From the NCBI GenBank assembly GCA_964517355.1, contig CAZFCK010000269.1, forward strand, positions 1-5,941: a DNA stretch of 5,941 nucleotides, given 5' to 3'. Source of the stretch: CAZFCK01 sp964517355. Lineage in GTDB: Bacteria > Desulfobacterota > Desulfovibrionia > Desulfovibrionales > Desulfovibrionaceae. The notes under the pieces were generated by a model that saw only the letters and a program-made list of their open reading frames with translations, was not told the DNA's origin and did no database searches. The position numbers were made by a program, and so were the translations under genes. Below, in pieces: positions 1 through 4,086 of the stretch (position 1 is the first letter of the stretch; every line of letters starts with the position of its first letter).

Positions 1-53
1 GGAAACCCTTTGAAAAGGGTTTCCCCTCTCGCGCTCTCCCCTTCCTAAACTTT
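1..53 (+). repeat. Palindromic intergenic repeat, copy 1 (left edge)
   Basis: Positions 1-11 and 14-24 form a perfect 11-bp inverted repeat around a GA loop. Positions 1-53 match the reverse complement of 3310-3362 with one mismatch, and weaker similarity continues to about 85. The copy is cut by the window edge, so the full palindrome seen at 3331-3370 probably continues to the left. The rest of the stretch to 145 is AT-rich and holds no gene I can support. Confidence 0.8.
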
Positions 54-145
54 CTCATTTTGAACAGTCGAAATCCATATTTCAAAATACAAAGTTTCAA
101 GAATATCAATACTGGCCATAGTTATTTCAAGTTCACCAAATAAAA

Positions 146-185
146 GCCCGAGGGATGAACCTTTCTCAAAGTGCTTCCCTCGGGC
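146..185 (-). terminator. Hairpin, possible terminator
   Basis: GCCCGAGGGA (146-155) pairs perfectly with TCCCTCGGGC (176-185), and CTTT/AAAG (161-164/168-171) can pair inside the loop. Read on the minus strand the 10-bp GC-rich stem is followed by TTTTATTT, a modest U-tract, so it may stop minus-strand transcription that reads past 357-410. No U-tract follows on the plus strand. It could also simply be a structured intergenic element. Confidence 0.5.
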
Positions 186-240
186 CAATAAAGCTATGGG
201 GTACGGCATATTAAAGCATCTTAACCTTAAAGGAGTACAG

Positions 241-357
241 ATGCTCCTCTGTGTTGTGTTTCAGGGAAGAGTCTTGAAACAAAGCGTGTATCCGAAACAA
301 TATTCCATTGTTCCGGACAGATGCGTAAGAGCAGCTGAATCTTTTCGTATTTATTGA
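241..357 (+). CDS. Possible small protein, 38 aa, unrecognised
   Basis: An ATG at 241 lies five bases after AAAGGAG (229-235), a very good ribosome binding site, and the frame runs 38 codons to TGA at 355-357. The predicted peptide starts MLLCVVFQGRVLKQ and has no clear membrane segment or recognisable domain. The ATG sits in the 3' arm of a small inverted repeat (AGCATCT 215-221, AGATGCT 239-245), which could hide the start. No convincing promoter is visible upstream. The frame ends exactly where the terminator of the minus-strand EAL/HDOD gene has its T-tract, so it could equally be chance coding potential in an intergenic or repeat-derived stretch. I do not recognise a family. Confidence 0.22.
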   Translation: MLLCVVFQGRVLKQSVYPKQYSIVPDRCVRAAESFRIY

Positions 358-417
358 AAAAACGGGCATGACCAGGTCGTTTCCCCGGCGTCCAGGGGCC
401 TCCCCTGGTCGTCGTGC
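357..417 (-). terminator. Rho-independent terminator of the EAL/HDOD gene
   Basis: On the minus strand GACCAGG (410-404) pairs with CCTGGTC (376-370), extendable by a G-T pair and TGC/GCA (positions 366-368 with 415-417) across a 3-nt bulge, and is followed after a few bases by T6 (362-357). Inside lies a competing hairpin, CCAGGGG (392-398) with CCCCTGG (402-408), so two mutually exclusive folds are possible. The stem begins about 126 bases after the stop codon at 543, in the right orientation to end that transcript. Confidence 0.6.
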
Positions 418-542
418 GAGCGCGAAAACCCGCGACTTTAGAACATTTCACGGCAAAGAATTGCAGAGCCTTTCAACTTTTTCAAAGTTTAAATGCTCTC
501 GTCCTCTTTTCTTTGCGTCCGGAAAGTCGTAGCCGTGATGCT

Positions 543-1820
543 CTAAACGACTTCCTGAACATCGCCGACGCCGAAAAAGCTGTTCATGACCACGTGCGCG
601 TCGTAATACGCCCCCGCCACTGCTTCAGGTTTGAGTTCAAGATAGGCCACGATTTTGTCCACGGCATTCCAGTCCGCGGCTTCTATGCGCTGCGCCAACT
701 CAAGCCAAAGACTCAATCTTTTGTTGCGGCGGCACAAGCCGTCCTTGAGCGCTTCCTTGATGGGCAGATTGTCCACCACCTCATCCATGGGCATGCCGAG
801 CATGGGTTCGAGGAGCGAAAAAAGACCCAGCATAAACAACCGATCGGCGGGTTCTCTACGATAACGTGAGCGTACCGCCGCCATTTTGAAAAAATTACCC
901 CGCTGCGAGGAAAGGCGCATAAGCTCGCGGCTGTTTTCACCGCTGGTCAAATCATTGAGAATGGCCATGCGCAACCAGTCCTTGACCTGCTCCCAGCCGA
1001 GAATGACCACCGCGTGATTGATGGAAGTTATTTCCACAGGAAAGCTGAAGGCCGCGGAATTGAGAAACAGCAGCAGCCTGTAGCTGATGGAGGCGTCCAT
1101 GGAGATCGCGTCCGCAAGTTTGGTAAAATCCGGGGTCCCGTTTTCAATCAGGTCAAAAAGCGCCATCTTGGCTTGCTCTGTAGCCGTAAGCCTCCGATTC
1201 GGCAATATTTCCGCCTTCTTGAAAAAGCCGCCTTGAAAAAGGCCGAAGCCGAGAGCCTGCGCGGCTTCATAGAGTTTTTTACTCTCAACGCCCACGGCTA
1301 TGGGCTGCACCCCATGTTCCCTGGCCATACGCACCAGGGCCATGATCTGGCGCGGCGTTTTGCCGGGCAGGCGGATTTTCACGTAATCCGCACGCTCCAG
1401 CAGAGGGGCGCCGCCGGCGAGTCCCTCGAATTCGTTGACAGCGATCTGATAGCCGGAGCGTTGCAGACCATCCAGCGCCCATAAATATTCCTTGGAAGGA
1501 GCGCTCGCTTCGCAGACCTCGACAACGGTATGCGTGTCGGGCAAGGCCAGGGGCGCTTTCTTGAGCACCGCGTGTTCGGCAAAGGGCACCATGACCTTGG
1601 TAGTGCCCACGTGCCCCTGAAGAAAGGCGTAGCTCTTGGGTTCGTTGTTCAGATCTCTGGAAAAGGTCATCGTCCGCTTTGTCCGGCCTCCGGCGAAAAG
1701 CGTCCAGGGAGCGCTGCGCACAATGAGATCATGAGCCCAGACCTGCTTGCCCTTTCCAAAAACAGGCTGCTTGGAAAAAAAGAGTCGCTTATCGGAATCG
1801 GAATTACCCGTTGTCAACAT
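543..1820 (-). CDS. Degenerate EAL plus HDOD domain signalling protein
   Basis: The 425-aa product has the YuxH/CdgJ-type layout: an EAL-like domain (about residues 13-205) followed by an HDOD domain (about 206-400). The N-terminus FFSKQPVFGKGKQVWAHDLI matches the usual start of this family, and FQGGFF (195-200) is the normal end of the EAL barrel. The catalytic positions look lost: the ELL-type glutamate is Asp31 in HDLIVR, and the metal-binding DDFG segment reads NEFE (129-132). Phosphodiesterase activity is therefore unlikely and a binding or scaffold role is more likely. The HDOD part has the typical LNSAAF and INHAVVILGW segments (253-275). The start at 1820 is chosen because AAGGAGGTGA lies 5 bases upstream; the frame stays open to 1934, but that part overlaps the riboswitch expression platform. 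A terminator follows at 357-410. Partners and target process are not visible. Confidence 0.9.
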   Translation of the reverse strand: MLTTGNSDSDKRLFFSKQPVFGKGKQVWAHDLIVRSAPWTLFAGGRTKRTMTFSRDLNNEPKSYAFLQGHVGTTKVMVPFAEHAVLKKAPLALPDTHTVVEVCEASAPSKEYLWALDGLQRSGYQIAVNEFEGLAGGAPLLERADYVKIRLPGKTPRQIMALVRMAREHGVQPIAVGVESKKLYEAAQALGFGLFQGGFFKKAEILPNRRLTATEQAKMALFDLIENGTPDFTKLADAISMDASISYRLLLFLNSAAFSFPVEITSINHAVVILGWEQVKDWLRMAILNDLTSGENSRELMRLSSQRGNFFKMAAVRSRYRREPADRLFMLGLFSLLEPMLGMPMDEVVDNLPIKEALKDGLCRRNKRLSLWLELAQRIEAADWNAVDKIVAYLELKPEAVAGAYYDAHVVMNSFFGVGDVQEVV

Positions 1821-1825
1821 GCCGT

Positions 1826-1871
1826 TCACCTCCTTACCGTATGGAGCTATACCTTCGTGGCGCAGGAGGTG
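1826..1871 (-). promoter_or_regulatory. Riboswitch expression platform: Shine-Dalgarno and anti-SD
   Basis: On the minus strand the Shine-Dalgarno AGGAGGTG (1834-1827) is perfectly complementary to CACCTCCT (1871-1864). The same segment, as ACCTCCTGCGC (1870-1860), is perfectly complementary over 11 bases to GCGCAGGAGGT (1963-1953) in the P3 arm of the aptamer. The two pairings exclude each other, which is the layout of a translational switch. Between them lies a separate hairpin, GCTGCG/CGCAGC (1896-1901/1910-1915). There is no U-tract, so transcription termination is less likely than SD sequestration. The direction of switching is inferred. Confidence 0.7.
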
Positions 1872-1931
1872 CGGAAAGGGAAAGGAGCGTTGTGCGCTGC
1901 GGAAACTCACGCAGCCATGACCGGCTCTTTT

Positions 1932-2032
1932 CAAGGCAACCCGGCGGTCTTAACCTCCTGCGCAACATAAGCATTCGGCAAAGATCCGTGGCTTTCCGTC
2001 CCTGCCTCGCGACAGGTTTGGCTTTTACTTGC
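1932..2032 (-). promoter_or_regulatory. Cyclic di-GMP-I (GEMM-I) riboswitch aptamer
   Basis: The minus strand reads AAAAGCCAAACC, a CCTGTC/GGCAGG stem capped by a GCGA tetraloop (loop 2010-2007), GGGACGGAAAGCCACGG, a P3 stem (1987-1981 with 1951-1946), then GCCGGGTTGCC (1945-1935). This follows the GEMM-I consensus in order and spacing. By alignment from memory to the Vibrio Vc2 aptamer, the ligand-contacting G20 (2022), A47 (1995) and C92 (1936) are kept, as are C44 (1998) and G83 (1945), which dock the two helices. Two consensus bases change together: G21 to C (2021) and C46 to G (1996), a swap that preserves their pair. P1 is probably CAAG/CTTG (2031-2028 with 1935-1932). The aptamer begins just after the predicted transcription start and lies in the sense orientation of the EAL/HDOD gene. 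Confidence 0.9.
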
Positions 2033-2042
2033 TCATGATGAG

Positions 2043-2070
2043 AGAATACAGCAAACGCAATGATTGTCAA
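2043..2070 (-). promoter_or_regulatory. Sigma70-type promoter for riboswitch and EAL/HDOD gene
   Basis: On the minus strand a perfect -35 TTGACA (2070-2065) is separated by 16 bases from TATTCT (2048-2043). Transcription would start near 2037, a few bases before P1 of the aptamer, giving a leader of about 215 nt. The fit with the riboswitch 5' end is independent support. Confidence 0.7.
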
Positions 2071-2108
2071 GCCTACATGCCGGCAACTCACGAAACCGCC
2101 CCCAACGC

Positions 2109-2136
2109 TTGACGCAATGCCATGCAAGGCATAGGC
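2109..2136 (+). promoter_or_regulatory. Weak candidate promoter and operator for AEC gene
   Basis: TTGACG (2109-2114) resembles a -35 box, but the matching -10 near 2131-2137 (ATAGGCA) is poor. The inverted repeat ATGCC-N6-GGCAT (2117-2121/2128-2132) sits across the spacer and -10 and could be an operator. A second small hairpin GCGCA-CCT-TGCGC (2175-2187) lies just before the ribosome binding site AAAGGG (2193-2198). Confidence 0.3.
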
Positions 2137-2203
2137 AACCTCTTCGGCCTTCGCCTCTTCGCACCTCGCTTATTGCGCACCTTGCGCTGATCAAAGGGTT
2201 GTC

Positions 2204-3085
2204 ATGGAACTCGCATATCAAGTTTTCAACGTCACGGCGCCGGTCATCCTGTGCTGCATGGTCGGCGCGTTTTGGACGCGCAGTAAATTGCCTTTTGAAA
2301 CAGCAACCCTGACGCCGCTCATCATGTATATCGGGGCGCCCTGCCTGCTGCTGGCCAATTTCTCGAAAATGACCGTGGACCCCGGCTCCGTGGTGCGTCT
2401 GCTCGCCGCGGCTGCGGCGGCCCACGTGGCCTTCGCCGTTCTCGGCTGGCTCTACCTGCGCCTGCGGCGTCTGCCCGTGCGCCTGTATTTACCCTGTCTC
2501 ATTTTCAACAACAGCGGAAACCTGGGACTGCCCCTTTGCTTGCTCGCCTTTGGCCAGGAAGGATTGTATCTGGGGCTGGCCTACCTCATTGTGGACAATA
2601 TGGGACTCTTTTCCGTGGGGCCCTGGATAAACTCCGGACAGACAAGCCTGACTTCCCTGCTCCGCACGCCCACGCTTCTCGCGTCCATCATCGCCATTTC
2701 ACTGGCTTTCTCAGGCATAAATCTCCCGGTGGCCCTGCATGCGACCTTGAAGCTCCTCGGTGATATGACCATCCCCCTCATGTTGCTCGCCCTTGGAGCC
2801 TCGCTCTGCAAGCTGCAGGTGCGCAATTTCTCGGTAGGCGTGGAACTCGGCGCGTTCAAAGTGCTCACGGGCGTGGTCTCGGGACTCGGACTTTCCTGGC
2901 TCATCGGACTGGAAGGAGTGGCGCGGGATGTTTTTCTGCTGCAAAACGTCATGCCTCCGGCCGTGTTCAACTACCTCATGGCGGAGCACTACGGCCAGAA
3001 CGGCGCGCAGGTCGCCGGGGTCATCGTCGTGGCGTCGCTCATGGGGCTCGGCGTCATCCCACTCATGCTCGCGGCCCTGCTCTGA
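2204..3085 (+). CDS. AEC-family (auxin efflux carrier type) permease
   Basis: The 293-aa product is strongly hydrophobic throughout, with about ten membrane segments expected for this family of inner-membrane carriers. The conserved FNNSGNLGLP segment (101-110) at the end of the first half, LGDMTIPLMLLALGASL (185-201), and the C-terminal MPPAVFNYLMAEHYG (250-264) followed by a last helix pair are characteristic. The family includes malonate (MdcF-like) and other organic-anion carriers; the substrate cannot be read from sequence, and no metabolic genes lie beside it. The length is slightly below the usual 300-320 aa but both halves are complete. ATG 2204 is chosen because AAAGGG lies five bases upstream and the protein then starts at the first membrane helix. 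The gene is divergent from the riboswitch-controlled gene, with the intervening 383 bases taken up mainly by the riboswitch leader, and is followed by a hairpin terminator at 3121-3167. Confidence 0.93.
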   Translation: MELAYQVFNVTAPVILCCMVGAFWTRSKLPFETATLTPLIMYIGAPCLLLANFSKMTVDPGSVVRLLAAAAAAHVAFAVLGWLYLRLRRLPVRLYLPCLIFNNSGNLGLPLCLLAFGQEGLYLGLAYLIVDNMGLFSVGPWINSGQTSLTSLLRTPTLLASIIAISLAFSGINLPVALHATLKLLGDMTIPLMLLALGASLCKLQVRNFSVGVELGAFKVLTGVVSGLGLSWLIGLEGVARDVFLLQNVMPPAVFNYLMAEHYGQNGAQVAGVIVVASLMGLGVIPLMLAALL

Positions 3086-3120
3086 AGCATGTTGAGTTGA
3101 AATATGAAGGCCTTCGGCGG

Positions 3121-3167
3121 CTTAAGAACCTTTTAAAAAAGGTTCTTAAGAATCTCCAAAATTTTTT
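3121..3167 (+). terminator. Hairpin terminator downstream of AEC gene
   Basis: CTTAAGAACCTTTT (3121-3134) and AAAAGGTTCTTAAG (3137-3150) are perfect complements around a 2-base loop. T6 (3162-3167) follows after about 11 bases, longer than a classical terminator. It begins 36 bases after the AEC stop codon. The self-complementary GAAGGCCTTC (3106-3115) lies just before it. Confidence 0.55.
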
Positions 3168-3349
3168 ACAACATAAAACTTCCTTTGTTCCAGCGTTTCC
3201 ATCTCCTCAAGCATCCGCTCATAGCCCGACAAAATAAACTCAACGGGAAAGCCTTTCCAATAAAAAGCACTAAAAATAAGATTGATAGATTTTAGCTTCT
3301 CAAAACTGAAAAGTTTAGGAAAGGGAGAGCGCGAGAGGGGAAACCCTTT
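3146..3349 (-). pseudogene. Start-less reading frame inside repeat, unrecognised
   Basis: Between TGA (3352-3350) and TAA (3148-3146) on the minus strand runs an uninterrupted 67-codon frame ending in the segment LEEMETLEQRKFYVVKNFGD. Its interior (SAFYWKGFPVEFILSGYERM) has the look of protein-coding sequence, with aromatic and charged residues well mixed, but the first ATG is codon 46 and no ribosome binding site precedes a plausible start. The N-terminal codons KGFPLSRSP are repeat DNA, and the same codons in the same frame are seen at 12-38 on the plus strand. It may be the remnant of a gene captured by, or belonging to, the palindromic element. It is unlikely to be translated as it stands. 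Confidence 0.35.
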
Positions 3350-3370
3350 TCAAAGGGTTTCCCCTCTCGC
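3331..3370. terminator. Perfect 40-bp palindrome, possible bidirectional terminator
   Basis: GCGAGAGGGGAAACCCTTT (3331-3349) is perfectly complementary to 3352-3370, with only TC (3350-3351) as loop. It stands 34 bases beyond the stop codon of the first mop gene and could end that transcript; on the plus strand it is followed by ATATTCTTTTC. Neither side has a full U-tract, so a repeat-derived origin is equally likely. Confidence 0.55.
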
Positions 3371-3403
3371 ATATTCTTTTCAAAACGAATTGAGAAACAC
3401 GGT

Positions 3404-3613
3404 CTAATCCGTCACCACCATCACGCTCGTGGCCTTGATCATGGCGTTGACCTTGGCGCCTTCCTTGATGCCCAGAGCCTCGGCGGACGCTTTGGTGATC
3501 ACGGAGACGATTTCCACGCCGGGGGCGGCTTCGATGACGACTTCCGCGTTCACCATACCGATATTCACTTTCTTGACCGTTCCGGGAATCAGATTGCGGG
3601 CGCTGACTTTCAT
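3404..3613 (-). CDS. mop: Molybdenum-pterin/oxyanion-binding protein (molbindin, Mop), copy 1
   Basis: The 69-aa product is a single Mop (TOBE-like) domain, the normal length for molbindins. It opens with KVSARNLIPGTV and ends in the IKATSVMVV strand; both are hallmarks of the family, together with EIVSVITKASAEALGIKEG in the middle. Molbindins are small cytoplasmic proteins that assemble as hexamers and bind molybdate or tungstate at subunit interfaces, acting as a store or buffer for molybdenum-cofactor enzymes. ATG 3613 is preceded by GAAGGAG at a 7-base distance. The gene lies downstream of a near-identical copy (3749-4009) in the same direction with 135 bases between, so it may be co-transcribed or have its own promoter. 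No modABC transporter is in the window. Confidence 0.93.
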   Translation of the reverse strand: MKVSARNLIPGTVKKVNIGMVNAEVVIEAAPGVEIVSVITKASAEALGIKEGAKVNAMIKATSVMVVTD

Positions 3614-3748
3614 TGCGTTTCTCCTTCAGGTTGTCGTTGATGCGGCTCGCTCGTGTTCAAGGGTAATAATTCTTAAATCACGTTAATTTAAATTTCGTGA
3701 CTTAAAGGCCCAAAAAAACCTTTGTTCGCCACAACGGAAAAGGTGCTC
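3614..3748 (-). promoter_or_regulatory. Inter-mop region with imperfect inverted repeat
   Basis: AAATCACG (3675-3682) and CGTGACTT (3696-3703) form an inverted repeat with one mismatch around an AT-rich 13-base centre. The CGTGA arm is about 83 bases upstream of the copy 1 start; a matching CGTGATT arm is about 86 bases upstream of the copy 2 start. The element therefore looks like part of the duplicated unit and may be an operator. No clear -35/-10 pair is visible, though TTATTA-like sequence lies near 3664-3671. Confidence 0.4.
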
Positions 3749-4009
3749 CTAGTCCGTCACCACCATAACGCTCGTGGCCTTGATCATGGCGTTGACCTTG
3801 GCGCCTTCCTTAAGCCCCAGAGCCTCGGCGGACGCTTTGGTGATCACGGAGACGATTTCCACGCCGGGGGNNNNNNNNNNNNNNNNNNNNNNNNNNNNNN
3901 NNNNNNNNNNNNNNNNNNNNNNNNNNNNNNNNNNNNNNNNNNNNNNNNNNNNNNNNNNNNNNNNNNNNNNGACCGTTCCGGGAATCAGATTGCGGGCGCT
4001 GACTTTCAT
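3749..4009 (-). CDS. mop: Molbindin (Mop), copy 2, interrupted by assembly gap
   Basis: The visible ends encode KVSARNLIPGTV at the start and PGVEIVSVITKASAEALGLK through VVTD at the end, differing from copy 1 by a single residue (Leu for Ile in ALGLKEG). The middle is hidden by 100 N. By alignment to copy 1 the hidden coding part should be 49 bases, not 100; both leave the same frame, so the apparent 86-aa length is probably an artefact and the true protein is likely 69 aa. The ribosome binding site GAAGGAG and the following bases to ATG 4009 are identical to copy 1. A strong promoter lies at 4049-4077, making this the first gene of the pair. It is assumed to have the same oxyanion-storage role as copy 1. 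Confidence 0.85.
   Translation of the reverse strand: MKVSARNLIPGTVXXXXXXXXXXXXXXXXXXXXXXXXXXXXXXXXXXPGVEIVSVITKASAEALGLKEGAKVNAMIKATSVMVVTD
3871..3970. other. Assembly gap, 100 N
   Basis: Exactly 100 undetermined bases, a size conventionally used for gaps of unknown length. It falls inside the second of two near-identical genes, so it most likely marks a repeat the assembler could not resolve. Homology to copy 1 predicts 49 missing bases if there is no additional copy. Confidence 0.98.
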
Positions 4010-4048
4010 TGCGTTTCTCCTTCAGAAAGTCGTTGATGATGTGGCTTC

Positions 4049-4077
4049 CTTATATCTCTGCACACAACAACTGTCAA
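4049..4077 (-). promoter_or_regulatory. mop: Sigma70-type promoter of mop copy 2
   Basis: On the minus strand a perfect -35 TTGACA (4077-4072) is followed after exactly 17 bases by TATAAG (4054-4049). The predicted start, near 4042, gives a leader of about 33 bases. This is the best promoter match in the window and has no clear counterpart before copy 1. Confidence 0.78.
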
Positions 4078-4086
4078 CTCGATTTT

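Larger units (their letters stand above)
3116..3370. repeat. Composite palindrome-bounded intergenic element
   Basis: This 255-bp stretch has a perfect 14-bp hairpin at one end (3121-3150) and a perfect 19-bp hairpin at the other (3331-3370). The left part, 3116-3166, recurs at 5841-5891 with roughly 84% identity counted by eye, and the right part, 3310-3362, recurs inverted at 1-53 with one mismatch. The interior contains a 67-codon start-less frame. The arrangement suggests a REP/MITE-like non-autonomous element or a pair of adjacent REP-type units; no transposase is present here. Confidence 0.6.

Noticed and set aside
414..1484. Plus-strand frames at 414-869 and 1014-1484
   Set aside because: Both are antisense to the well-supported EAL/HDOD gene and show no domain or RBS.
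1821..1934. N-terminal extension of the EAL/HDOD frame to an upstream ATG at 1934
   Set aside because: The family normally starts near the FFSKQPVFG segment, the 1820 ATG has a strong SD, and the extension is read through the anti-SD and hairpin of the riboswitch leader.
1834..2127. 97-codon minus-strand frame across the riboswitch leader
   Set aside because: The sequence is explained by a structured aptamer and expression platform; no RBS or family resemblance.
3749..4009. An enlarged 86-aa Mop protein
   Set aside because: The extra length comes from 100 placeholder N; homology to copy 1 predicts 69 aa.
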